DNA of 64,000 nt from Paraburkholderia sp. FT54. GTDB lineage: Bacteria; Pseudomonadota; Gammaproteobacteria; Burkholderiales; Burkholderiaceae. A program made the position numbers and the translations under genes. Positions 16,349 through 24,917 of this stretch are shown one piece after another. The notes under the pieces are model-generated. The model did not search any database, was not told where the DNA came from, and saw only the letters and a list, made by a program, of their open reading frames with translations. The number at the start of each line of letters is the position of its first letter. Position 1 is the stretch's first letter. Where the stretch lies: contig NZ_CP134196.1 of NCBI RefSeq assembly GCF_031585635.1, forward strand, positions 930,001 to 994,000, written 5' to 3'.

Positions 16349-17281
16349 TTAGTGGCCCCAGCGCAGCACCAGCGGATCGAGCCGCCGCGCGACCTTCAAC
16401 AGTCCTTCGCGCGTGGCCGGATGCATCTGCGGCAACGGATGCCGTACCGCGTCCGAGCGGATCACGCCGCCTTCCTTCATCAGCGCCTTGCACGAGGCGA
16501 GGCCGCCCTGGCGATTTTCGTAGTTGATCAACGGCAGCCATTGCTGATAGTGCGCGGCGGCTGCCTCGGTGTCGCCGGCCGCGTAGGCGTCGATGATCAG
16601 ACGGATGCCGTCGGCGTAGCCGCCGCCTGTCATCGAACCGGTTGCGCCCGCGTCCAGGTCGGCCATCAGCGTGATCGCCTCTTCGCCGTCCCACGGACCC
16701 GCGATGGCATCGCCGCCCAGTTCGATGAGCTCGCGCAGCTTGTTCGCCGCCTGCGCCACTTCGATCTTGAAGTACGAGACGTTGTCGATCTCGCGCGCCA
16801 TGCGGGCGAGAAACGGCGCGGACAACGGCGTGCCGCTGACCGGCGCATCCTGAATCATGATCGGAATGCCGATCGCGTCGGACACGGTGCGGTAGAACTC
16901 GTAGATGCCGCGTTCGCCGATGCGGATCGTCGCGCCGTGATACGGCGGCATGACCATGACCATCGCTGCGCCCGCGGCCTGCGCGCTACGGCTGCGCTCG
17001 GCGCACTGGTATGAACTGAAATGCGTGGTCGTGACGATCACCGGCACGCGGCCCGCGACGTGGTCGAGCACCACGTGCATCAGCGTATTGCGCTCGTCGT
17101 CGGAGAGGGCGAACTGTTCGGAGAAGTTCGCCAGAATGCACAGCCCGTTCGAACCCGCGTCGATCATGAAATCGATGCAGCGTTTCTGGCCTTCGAGGTC
17201 GAGACGGCCGGCGTCGTCGAAGATGGTCGGCGCGACGGGGAACACGCCGCGCAATGCAGCAGGATGGGATGACTGGGGCAT
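16349..17281 (-). CDS. Probable L-2-keto-3-deoxyarabonate dehydratase (DapA family)
   Basis: A 310-residue DapA-family TIM barrel that closely follows the L-2-keto-3-deoxyarabonate dehydratases of the non-phosphorylative L-arabinose pathway: LRGVFPVAPTIFDDAGRLDL at the start, CILANFSEQF in the substrate loop, IMIQDAPVSGT, the Schiff-base lysine in SYFKIEVA, and PWDGEEAITLMADLDAGATG. It would form 2-oxoglutarate semialdehyde, the same product as the hydroxyproline deaminase at 229. No other arabinose genes are in view, so the pathway is inferred from similarity alone. It is divergent from a LysR regulator, 116 bp away. Confidence 0.7.
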   Translation of the reverse strand: MPQSSHPAALRGVFPVAPTIFDDAGRLDLEGQKRCIDFMIDAGSNGLCILANFSEQFALSDDERNTLMHVVLDHVAGRVPVIVTTTHFSSYQCAERSRSAQAAGAAMVMVMPPYHGATIRIGERGIYEFYRTVSDAIGIPIMIQDAPVSGTPLSAPFLARMAREIDNVSYFKIEVAQAANKLRELIELGGDAIAGPWDGEEAITLMADLDAGATGSMTGGGYADGIRLIIDAYAAGDTEAAAAHYQQWLPLINYENRQGGLASCKALMKEGGVIRSDAVRHPLPQMHPATREGLLKVARRLDPLVLRWGH

Positions 17282-17397
17282 GGTGATATGTGTTTTCGTG
17301 GGCGTTGGAATGTCTCCTTTGCCGACTATACGGCGCTGAGCACGGCAGGTATATTGAATTGTTTCCATCTTGTGATCGCTTTTGCGACTCACCCCGC

Positions 17398-18381
17398 ATG
17401 AAAGACACCCTGAACGTCCTGCTGTCGAAACTGCGCATGAAGCAACTGCAATTGCTGATCGCGCTCGACGACCTGAAGTCGCTGCACAAAGCCGCCGGCG
17501 CGATGTCGATGACACAGTCGGCCGCCAGCAAAGCGTTGCAGGAACTGGAGTCGATGCTCGACGCACCGCTTTTCGAGCGCTCGAAAAGCGGCATGATCCC
17601 GAACCAGCTCGGCCACTGCGTGATCCGCTACGCGCGCCTCGTGACGACCGATCTCACCGCGCTTTGCCAGGACGTCGCCGAGATACGTTCCGGGCGTGGC
17701 GGGCGTCTTGCGATCGGCGCAATCATGGGGGCGATTCCGGAGTGCGTCGTGCCGGCGCTGAATCAACTGCATGCGGGCCAGCCGAATCTGTCCGTCGAAG
17801 TGGTGGAAGACACCAGCGCGCGCATGCTGCAGCAACTCGACGACGGCCGGCTCGATCTGGTGATCGGCCGCGCCGCGGTGGCGGCCGATCCGTCGAAATA
17901 TCACTATCGTCCGCTAGGCGACGAGCCGCTCTCGGTGGTGGTGGGCTACGGCCATCCGCCGTTGCCGAAGAAAGAGGTGAAACTGCGCGATCTGGCCGGC
18001 CACCGTTGGGTGATGTATCCGTCGCATATGCCGCTGCATGCGCTGCTCGAGCGTGAGATGGATCTGGCCGGTCTGGAAATGCCGGATAACCCGGTTTCGA
18101 CGGCCTCGACGTTCGTGACGGTCGCGCTCCTGCAAAGCAGTCACAACCTGGTTTCCTTATTGCCGACGGCGATCGCCGTCTTGTTCGTCCGGCAAAAGAT
18201 GTTGCGGCTCGTGCCGGTGAAGCTCAAGTCGCCTTCGCAAACTTTCGGTATCGTGACGCGCAAGGGCGGTGTGCTGTCGCCACCGGCGGAACAGTTCATC
18301 GAATTGCTGCGCGCGCAGCCGGAGGAGCCGACGCAAGCACGGCGGGCTGAACACGCGGCACGGAAGCAAAAAACCGCCTGA
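17398..18381 (+). CDS. LysR-family transcriptional regulator
   Basis: A 327-residue LysR-type regulator. The winged helix is at residues about 15-75 (KQLQLLIALDDLKSLHKAAG, SMTQSAASKALQELESMLD, PLFERSKSGMIPNQLG), followed by a periplasmic-binding-like effector domain (RLAIGAIMGAIPECVVPALN). The N-terminal lead and KQLQLLIALDDLKSL resemble GbpR/PcaQ-type regulators of sugar-acid and aromatic genes. Divergence from the dehydratase at 16349 suggests control of that gene through the 116-bp shared region. The stop codon lies inside the following terminator. Confidence 0.87.
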   Translation: MKDTLNVLLSKLRMKQLQLLIALDDLKSLHKAAGAMSMTQSAASKALQELESMLDAPLFERSKSGMIPNQLGHCVIRYARLVTTDLTALCQDVAEIRSGRGGRLAIGAIMGAIPECVVPALNQLHAGQPNLSVEVVEDTSARMLQQLDDGRLDLVIGRAAVAADPSKYHYRPLGDEPLSVVVGYGHPPLPKKEVKLRDLAGHRWVMYPSHMPLHALLEREMDLAGLEMPDNPVSTASTFVTVALLQSSHNLVSLLPTAIAVLFVRQKMLRLVPVKLKSPSQTFGIVTRKGGVLSPPAEQFIELLRAQPEEPTQARRAEHAARKQKTA

Positions 18382-18394
18382 AACGGCGGTTTTT
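18369..18394 (+). terminator. Rho-independent terminator overlapping the LysR stop codon
   Basis: A perfect 10-bp stem (A5-CCGCC at 18369-18378, GGCGG-T5 at 18385-18394) with a 6-nt loop that contains the LysR stop codon TGA. The final codons of the gene therefore form part of the terminator stem. Confidence 0.9.
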
Positions 18395-18576
18395 CATCAC
18401 GCGAAAGACTTTCAATATCGCATGGCAACCGGCGCCGCGCCATGCTTCGCAAAAGGGTGTTGTAGCCGCGACACTGTCGGGTAAATCCGAACCGATTGCG
18501 AGTCCGCATTCCGCGCTACACTGCTCCGAAGGTGCGCCGGGCCAGAAGAAACCGGCGCCCGCTCGGGGAGAGCACC

Positions 18577-21500
18577 ATGAATCGGCCGCTGGTTCGGTTA
18601 CCGTTTCGCGCGACGGGTACGACGTCTGTCCGCAAGTGGGTCAAATGGGCGCTGGTCGCGGCATTTTTGCTCGCGCTGGCATTGACGGTACGTTTTTGCC
18701 AGAACGAGATCGAAACCTCGCGATTGCAGGCGCACTATCTCTCCGAATTGACTCGCGACGTGGGCTTTTCCGTCGCCGACGGTGCCAGTCATTCCATCCG
18801 TTTTCCAGAAGCCGACAAAGGCCCTTACGACAGTCGTCTGGGCTACGCATTGCTGCCGTCCATCCAGCAGCGCTTACTGCAACGCGGTTTCGAAATCACC
18901 TCCCAGGCGCGCGATTCCGAGCGGATGCTGTCGCTGGCGGATAACGGCCTCTTCTTGCCGTACGAAGAAAAAGATCGGGCGGGCTTGCAACTCTTCGACG
19001 GCACCGGCGCGCCGCTCTTCGCCGCGCAGTTTCCCGGGCGCGTGTATGACGACTTCGACGCGATTCCGCCGCTGGTCGTGAATTCGCTGCTGTTTATCGA
19101 AGACCGCTATCTGCTCGATCCGAACCAGCCGAACCGCAACCCGGCAATCGATTGGGGGCGCTTCAGCCGTGCTCTCGCCGATCAGGGCGTGCGCGTATTC
19201 AATCACCATCAGTCGCAGCCCGGCGGCAGCACGCTCGCCACGCAGATCGAAAAATTCCGTCACTCGGCGGGCGGCCGCACGGCGACGCCGCCGGAGAAAT
19301 TGCGGCAGATCGCATCGGCTTCGGTGCGCGCCTATCTGAACGGCCCGCAAACCATGCCGGCGCGCCAACAGATCGTGGTCCACTATCTCAACTCGGTGCC
19401 GCTGGCCGCGCAGCCGGGCATCGGCGAAATCAACGGCATCGGCGACGGTCTCGCCGCCTGGTATGGCCGCGATTTCAACGACGTCAACCGCATCCTGAGC
19501 GCGCCGTCGACCGAACAGAATCTGCCGGAGCAGGGCGTGGCGTTCCGCCAGGTGCTCTCGCTGATGATCGCGCAACGCGCGCCGTCGTATTTCCTGCATC
19601 ACGGCTACAAGGAACTCGAACGGCTGACCGACAGTTATCTGCGGCTGCTGGCGAACGGCGGCATTGTTTCGATTCCGTTGCGCGACGCCGCGCTGTCCGC
19701 GGTGGTCGATTTGCACCGCGCGCCCGTGAAAACGGCCAGTGCGGATTCCTTCGTGTCGCGCAAGGCGGTGACGTCCATGCGTTCGCATCTGCTGGCCGCG
19801 CTCGGCATTCCGAGTTTTTACGAACTCGACCGCCTCGACCTGCAGGCGAAGGGCACGCTCAACAACGCGGTTCAGCAGGCCGTGAGCGACCGGCTCGCCG
19901 CCGCCGCCACGCGCGACGGCGCGAAAGCCGCGGGTCTGGTCGGCTTCGAAATGCTGCGCGCGTCCGACGATCCGTCGAGAATCGCCTATAGCTTCACGCT
20001 GTTCGAGCGGCGCGACGGCGCCAACCTCGTGCGGGTGCAAACCGACAGCGTCAACCAGCCGTTCGACATCAACTCCGGTGCTCGCCTGAATCTCGGATCG
20101 ACCGCGAAACTGCGCACCGTGGTGACGTATTTGCAGATCGTCTCCGACCTGCACAAGCGTTATGCACCGCTGGGCACAACGGAGCTGAAAGCCGTCAAGC
20201 CCGATCCGAACGACCAGCTCACGCGCTGGGCGCTCGACTATCTCGCGCACACTTCGGACCGCTCGCTGCAAGCCATGCTCGACGCGGCCGTGGAGCGCAA
20301 ATACTCGGCCAGTCCTGGTGAAACCTTCTACACGGGCGGCGGCGCGCAAACCTTCAACAATTTCGAATCCGACGACAACGGCCGCATCCTGACCGTGCAC
20401 CGCGCATTCCAGCATTCGGTGAATCTGGTGTTCGTGCGGCTGATGCGCGACATCGTCCATTACGAAATGGTGCAGACTACCGGGCCGTCGTCACAATGGC
20501 TGGGCGATCCTGAGACGCGCAAGATGTATCTGACGCGTTTCGCCGATCAGGAAAGCCGCGTGTACATGAATCGTTTCTACACGAAGTACCACGGCAAGAC
20601 GCCCGATCAGGCGCTGGCGCTATTGCTGCTGGGCGTGCGTAAATCGCCGCCCAAAGTGGCGACGGTGTTGCGCAGCGTAGCGCCTGACGAGTCGAATGCG
20701 TGGTTCAACGCGAAGATGCGCGCCGCGCTGAAAAACACGCCCGCCGCTTCCGTGCTGGATGACGAGGATCTGGCGAACCTGTATGCCAAATACGCAATCG
20801 ACCGCTTCAATCTGAACGATCGCGGCTACATCTCGAGCGTGCATCCGCTCGAACTGTGGACGCTCAACTATCTGCGCGAGCATCCCGATGCCACGCTCGC
20901 GCAGATCCAGAGCGCGAGCCGCGACGTGCGGCTGTCCACGTATTCGTGGCTCTTCAAGACGCGCTATCACGCGACGCAAGACCGCCGCATCAAACGGATG
21001 GTCGAACTGCGCGCGTACGATGCGATCGGCAAATCGTGGCAGGCGCTCGGTTATCCGTTCGCGACGCTCACGCCTTCGTATGCAGCGGCTATCGGCGCGT
21101 CAGGCGACCGGCCGGCCGCGCTCGCCCAACTGATCGGCGTGATCGCCAACAACGGCAACAAGGTGCCGACCGAAAGCCTCACGCAACTCGACTTCGCGAA
21201 AGACACGCCTTACGAAACGCATTTCCAGCGCGCGGCGATGGCGCCGCAGCAGCAGTTGTCGCCGGAAATCGCCGGTGTGGTGAAAGTGCTGTTGCGTGAT
21301 GTGGTGACGGGCGGTACGGCAAGGCGTCTCGCGCAAGGCATGACGTTCCCCAACGGCCAGACGCTCGAGGTGTACGGCAAGACCGGAACCGGCGATCAGC
21401 GCTTCAATGTCTTTGCCAAAGGCGCGCGGCTGATCGAGTCGCGCAAGGTGAACCGCAGCGCCACTTTTGTGTTTGCGATGGGCGACCGGTTCTACGGCAC

Positions 21501-21657
21501 GTTGACCGCGTGGGTGCATGAACCGTATGCCTCGCATTACGAGTTCACGAGCGCGCTGTCGGTGCAGTTGTTGAAGTCGCTCGCGCCGGTGCTGCAGCCC
21601 TTGCTGGACAATCCGCCTGCGAAGACGGCTTCCGTCGCCAAGGTCGCCGCGCAATGA
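18577..21657 (+). CDS. Long class A penicillin-binding protein (GT51 transglycosylase plus transpeptidase)
   Basis: A 1026-residue bifunctional peptidoglycan synthase. One membrane anchor at about residues 22-42 (KWALVAAFLLALALTVRF), a GT51 domain (FIEDRYLLDPNQ at about 174, GGSTLATQIEKF at about 216), and a transpeptidase with all three active-site motifs: S-x-x-K in LGSTAKLRT (about 507), S-x-N in QHSVNLVF (about 613), and KTG in YGKTGTGDQR (about 935). The 320-residue spacing between the last two motifs is far longer than in standard PBP1a/1b, and an extra helical block (about 700-850) fills it. Monocistronic. GGGAG lies before the ATG. Confidence 0.85.
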   Translation: MNRPLVRLPFRATGTTSVRKWVKWALVAAFLLALALTVRFCQNEIETSRLQAHYLSELTRDVGFSVADGASHSIRFPEADKGPYDSRLGYALLPSIQQRLLQRGFEITSQARDSERMLSLADNGLFLPYEEKDRAGLQLFDGTGAPLFAAQFPGRVYDDFDAIPPLVVNSLLFIEDRYLLDPNQPNRNPAIDWGRFSRALADQGVRVFNHHQSQPGGSTLATQIEKFRHSAGGRTATPPEKLRQIASASVRAYLNGPQTMPARQQIVVHYLNSVPLAAQPGIGEINGIGDGLAAWYGRDFNDVNRILSAPSTEQNLPEQGVAFRQVLSLMIAQRAPSYFLHHGYKELERLTDSYLRLLANGGIVSIPLRDAALSAVVDLHRAPVKTASADSFVSRKAVTSMRSHLLAALGIPSFYELDRLDLQAKGTLNNAVQQAVSDRLAAAATRDGAKAAGLVGFEMLRASDDPSRIAYSFTLFERRDGANLVRVQTDSVNQPFDINSGARLNLGSTAKLRTVVTYLQIVSDLHKRYAPLGTTELKAVKPDPNDQLTRWALDYLAHTSDRSLQAMLDAAVERKYSASPGETFYTGGGAQTFNNFESDDNGRILTVHRAFQHSVNLVFVRLMRDIVHYEMVQTTGPSSQWLGDPETRKMYLTRFADQESRVYMNRFYTKYHGKTPDQALALLLLGVRKSPPKVATVLRSVAPDESNAWFNAKMRAALKNTPAASVLDDEDLANLYAKYAIDRFNLNDRGYISSVHPLELWTLNYLREHPDATLAQIQSASRDVRLSTYSWLFKTRYHATQDRRIKRMVELRAYDAIGKSWQALGYPFATLTPSYAAAIGASGDRPAALAQLIGVIANNGNKVPTESLTQLDFAKDTPYETHFQRAAMAPQQQLSPEIAGVVKVLLRDVVTGGTARRLAQGMTFPNGQTLEVYGKTGTGDQRFNVFAKGARLIESRKVNRSATFVFAMGDRFYGTLTAWVHEPYASHYEFTSALSVQLLKSLAPVLQPLLDNPPAKTASVAKVAAQ

Positions 21658-21709
21658 GTATGGGGTGAAGCGTGGCGGTGTTGATCGAGATGCATCACAC
21701 CGGCCGCGC

Positions 21710-22936
21710 TTAATACACTGTCTCCGCCGCCGGTTTCAGGAACAGCTCATGGACCGGCGCGAAATGCGCGTAGAGCGGCAGAATCGCGCCGCCCATTGCA
21801 CGCGCATCGGCGCCTATGGCGCCTTCCAACAATTGCGGACGCACCATGCCTTCCCATTCGAAGCGATCGAGCACGCGCTCGGTGCGGCGAATGATTTCCC
21901 GCACCAGTTGCCGGTCGAGTTCGCCGTCGATCACAATCGCCTCGAGATCGAGCAGGGCGGCCGCATTGGTCAGCGCGTTGGCGATCGCGGGGCACGCGCT
22001 GTCGAGCCATTGCTCCGTGTGTCGCCACATCTCCGGCAACAACGCGCGATGATCGTGCGCGGCCGCGGGCGGTGCGCCCGCATCGCTCAAGAGCTTTTCG
22101 AGCACGAAGCCCGACGCCGCGTGCAGTAACTGGCGCGCGGGTTTGCGCGGGCCGCCTTCGCGCAACGGAATCGAGCCGACCGCGCCCGCGTTGTCGTGCG
22201 GGCCGCCATGCAAACGGCCGTCGATCACGAGCCCGCCGCCGATAAACGTGCCGACGAACAGATACAGAAAGTTGTGGATGCCGCGGCCCTGGCCCATCAC
22301 GAGTTCGGCGGCGCAGGCGGCCGTGGTGTCTTTGGCGAACTCGACGGGCAGGCCCGTCATGGTCGCGATGCGCGAGCGCAGATCGATCTCGTGCCACGCT
22401 TCGAGCGCATCGGGCGGTGCGCCGAGAAAGTCGCGCCAGCCGCCGAGCCACAAGGGCGCCGCGACGCCTACGCCGACCACCTGGCTGGCCTTCGCGCCGA
22501 GCATCTGATTCACGCGCGCGAGTTTGCTTTCGAGCGCGGGAAACAGCGTGCGCGGATCAGGATAGGCGTACTCGAAAACGTCGCGGTGCACCACGTGGCC
22601 GGCGAAATCCATGGCCAGCACGTCGAGACTGCGGCGTCCCACCTTGACGCCGATGGTGTACGCGCCTTGTGCGCGCAACGCGATCGGCACCGACGGCTGG
22701 CCGATCCTGCCGCGCACGCGAGCCTGCTTTTCGAGCAGGCCGTCGTCGATGAGACGCTCGACGATCATCGACACCGTCTGCATCGAAAGACGCGTGAGAC
22801 GGCCCACGTCGGCTTTCGGCAGCGGCCCATGCAAGCGGATCGCCTGCAACACGATGCGCTCGTTGAACTGCCGCATGCCGACCTGATTCGAGCCGACCGT
22901 GCGTTTGAGGGGCGAGCGGGTGCTGGTGGTTTCCAT
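21710..22936 (-). CDS. ROK-family transcriptional regulator of the fructose-type importer
   Basis: A 408-residue ROK repressor (NagC/Mlc/XylR type). The N-terminal winged helix is NERIVLQAIRLHGPLPKADVGRLTRLSMQT, followed by a sugar-kinase-like fold with GVGVAAPLWLGG, the phosphate loop-like FVGTFIGGGLVIDGRLHGG and GAVGSIPL. The usual Cys-rich zinc motif of ROK proteins is not evident. It is the last gene of the minus-strand frcB-frcC-frcA set and probably autoregulates the operon; the best operator candidate is at 26068. ATG at 22936 was taken; a GTG at 22963 is an alternative. Confidence 0.83.
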   Translation of the reverse strand: METTSTRSPLKRTVGSNQVGMRQFNERIVLQAIRLHGPLPKADVGRLTRLSMQTVSMIVERLIDDGLLEKQARVRGRIGQPSVPIALRAQGAYTIGVKVGRRSLDVLAMDFAGHVVHRDVFEYAYPDPRTLFPALESKLARVNQMLGAKASQVVGVGVAAPLWLGGWRDFLGAPPDALEAWHEIDLRSRIATMTGLPVEFAKDTTAACAAELVMGQGRGIHNFLYLFVGTFIGGGLVIDGRLHGGPHDNAGAVGSIPLREGGPRKPARQLLHAASGFVLEKLLSDAGAPPAAAHDHRALLPEMWRHTEQWLDSACPAIANALTNAAALLDLEAIVIDGELDRQLVREIIRRTERVLDRFEWEGMVRPQLLEGAIGADARAMGGAILPLYAHFAPVHELFLKPAAETVY

Positions 22937-22966
22937 GGCGAGTGCCCGCTCAGCAGGATGCACGCA

Positions 22967-23764
22967 TCATGCGATTGCCTTGACGTCTGCTTCCTTGGCG
23001 CCCGTCATGATCGCCACGGCTTCCGACATGTGGATGTCTTTCCTGTTCACGAGCGCGGCGCGCCGGCCGAGTCGCTGGATATGGATGCGGTCCGCGATCT
23101 CGAACACGTGCGGCATGTTGTGGCTGATGAGGATCACCGGCAAGCCGCGATCGCGCACGCGCCGGATCAGTTCCAGCACCATGTTGCCTTCCTTCACGCC
23201 GAGCGCGGCGGTGGGTTCGTCGAGAATCACCACGTGCCGGGCGAACGCCGCGCTGCGTGCCACGGCCACGCCCTGGCGCTGGCCGCCCGAGAGCGTTTCT
23301 ACGGCCTGACGCATCGAGCGGATGCCGATCTGCAGGTCCTTCATATGCGCGGTCGCTTCGTCCAGCATGCGGCGCTTGTCGATCATCTTGAAGATCGAGC
23401 CGCGCCAGCCGGGTTTCAGCAACTCGCGCGCGAGGAACAGGTTTTCGGCGATGCTCATGGCCGGCGCCACCGCGAGTTCCTGGTACACCGTTTCGATGCC
23501 TTGCGCGCGGGCATCCAGCGGGCTGCGGAATTTGACCGGCTTGCCGTCGAGGAGAATCTCGCCTTCGTCCGGCACCGTGGCGCCGGAAAGGGCCTTGATC
23601 AACGACGATTTACCCGCGCCGTTATCGCCGATCACGGCCATGATCTCGCCGGGCAGCACTTCGAAGTCGCAACCGTCGAGCGCGGTCACATTGCCATAGC
23701 GTTTGATGAGACCGCGCGCCTGCAGAACGGGCATCGCGGTGGAAGCGGAAATAGGTGTCGACAT
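22967..23764 (-). CDS. frcA: Sugar ABC importer ATPase, FrcA-like
   Basis: A 265-residue single-domain ATPase of the carbohydrate uptake type 2 group. Walker A is GDNGAGKSSL (about residue 46), the signature LSGGQRQGVAVARSAAFA, Walker B HVVILDEPTAALG, and the switch histidine in LISHNMPHVFE. Unlike RbsA/AraG it has only one ATPase domain, as in rhizobial FrcA. It energises the permease and binding protein encoded upstream. A strong stem-loop lies just ahead of its start. Confidence 0.86.
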   Translation of the reverse strand: MSTPISASTAMPVLQARGLIKRYGNVTALDGCDFEVLPGEIMAVIGDNGAGKSSLIKALSGATVPDEGEILLDGKPVKFRSPLDARAQGIETVYQELAVAPAMSIAENLFLARELLKPGWRGSIFKMIDKRRMLDEATAHMKDLQIGIRSMRQAVETLSGGQRQGVAVARSAAFARHVVILDEPTAALGVKEGNMVLELIRRVRDRGLPVILISHNMPHVFEIADRIHIQRLGRRAALVNRKDIHMSEAVAIMTGAKEADVKAIA

Positions 23765-23778
23765 GACGGGCTCCTGTC

Positions 23779-23812
23779 GGCCCGAGTTAGCGCTTCAGCG
23801 CTTACTCGGGCC
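23779..23812 (-). promoter_or_regulatory. Intercistronic stem-loop between frcC and frcA
   Basis: GGCCCGAG and CTCGGGCC close a 15-bp stem with one mismatch around a TTCA loop. It lies in the 74-nt gap ahead of the frcA start with no T-run, so it is more likely an mRNA-stability or translation element than a terminator. Confidence 0.6.
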
Positions 23813-23838
23813 CCATGCACGATAGTGCGGTTGTGTAT

Positions 23839-24825
23839 TTAACCGCGACGATGGGAAAGTTTGTCCGCGGCCACCGCGAGAATCACCAGCATGCCGGTGA
23901 TCAACACCTGGTAGACCGAAGAGACGCCGATCAGAGTCAACCCATTGCGGAACACGCCGACGATCAACGCGCCGAGCAGCGTGCCGACAATCGAGCCGCG
24001 TCCGCCGAACAGACTCGTGCCGCCGAGCACGACCGCGGTAATACTGTCGAGATTTTCGGTTTGCCCCGCCTGCGGATCGCCCACGCCGGTGCGCGACACG
24101 GACAACAGCGCGGCAATGCCGTAGATCGCGCCGGCCAGCGAATACACGGTCAGCAGGATTTTCTGCGACGACAGGCCCATCAGGCGCGCGGCCTCGGGGT
24201 TGTTGCCGAGCGCGTACAAGTGCCGGCCCGGCACGGTATCGCGCAACACGAACCATGTGGCCAGATACATCAGCAGGGTGAGCACGGTGCCGTAGGTGAC
24301 ATCCGCGGGGCCGAGCTTGAACGTGTTGCCGAAGAACATGATTGCGTCCGGCAGATTCGACACGCTCTCGGCGTTCGAATAGATCTGCGTGAGCGCGAAC
24401 GCGATATTCAGCGTACCCAACGTGACGATGAAGGCCGGCAGTTTGATGCGCGTGATCAGCACGCCATTGAGCGCGCCGAACAGTGTGCTTGCGCCAACCC
24501 CGCACAGAATCGCGAGGGCCGGCGGCACACCGAGCGTGACCGCGAATTTGGTCATGATGATCGAGCCGAACGCCATCACCATGCCGCACGACAGATCGAT
24601 GCCGCCGGTCAGCACGATCAGCGTCTGGCCGATGGCGATGACGGCGACCACCATGGTTTGCTGCAGGATCAGCGAGAGGTTCTGGAACGACAGGAAGCGG
24701 TTGCTCTGCGAAATAAAGAAGCCGCACGCCAGCACCAGTGCGATGAATGGCCCGACTTCGGCAAGCGATGGCATGCGCTCGGCAAACGAACGCGAGTGCC
24801 CGACGGGCGTGGAAGGAGTCGACAT
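23839..24825 (-). CDS. frcC: Sugar ABC importer permease, FrcC/RbsC-like
   Basis: A 328-residue membrane protein of the branched/ribose-type permease family with about eight to ten hydrophobic segments. VVAVIAIGQTLIVLTGGIDLSCGMVMAFG and AVVLGGTSLFGGRGSIVGTL (quoted in parts: GGIDLSCG and GGTSLFGGRGS) are the conserved family loops, the latter being the coupling region to the ATPase. It forms the membrane channel for the sugar captured by the frcB product. It lies between two hairpin-bearing gaps. Confidence 0.87.
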   Translation of the reverse strand: MSTPSTPVGHSRSFAERMPSLAEVGPFIALVLACGFFISQSNRFLSFQNLSLILQQTMVVAVIAIGQTLIVLTGGIDLSCGMVMAFGSIIMTKFAVTLGVPPALAILCGVGASTLFGALNGVLITRIKLPAFIVTLGTLNIAFALTQIYSNAESVSNLPDAIMFFGNTFKLGPADVTYGTVLTLLMYLATWFVLRDTVPGRHLYALGNNPEAARLMGLSSQKILLTVYSLAGAIYGIAALLSVSRTGVGDPQAGQTENLDSITAVVLGGTSLFGGRGSIVGTLLGALIVGVFRNGLTLIGVSSVYQVLITGMLVILAVAADKLSHRRG

Positions 24826-24847
24826 GATGGATGACCTCGATGCATGA

Positions 24848-24902
24848 GCGTGGCGTTCTGGCCACGCGGTAAATCCGATGGCGGCCCGGCGAAGCGGGCC
24901 GC
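24848..24902 (-). promoter_or_regulatory. Two tandem stem-loops between frcB and frcC
   Basis: First stem GCGTGGC/GCCACGC (24848-24867, loop GTTCTG) and second stem GCGGCCCG/CGGGCCGC (24881-24902, loop GCGAAG), both perfect. They directly follow the binding-protein stop codon on the transcript. Such hairpins are known in ABC operons to protect the upstream binding-protein mRNA so that it is made in excess; no U-run suggests full termination. Confidence 0.7.
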
Positions 24903-24917
24903 TCTACTCAGTACGTG

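Noticed and set aside
18874..20460. 528-codon open frame on the minus strand inside the PBP gene
   Set aside because: Antisense shadow of a GC-rich gene; the plus strand carries all PBP motifs.
21658..21709. Terminator between the converging PBP and ROK genes
   Set aside because: No convincing stem with a T-run could be drawn.
22196..23842. 548-codon plus-strand frame across the ROK and frcA genes
   Set aside because: Shadow of two well-supported minus-strand genes.
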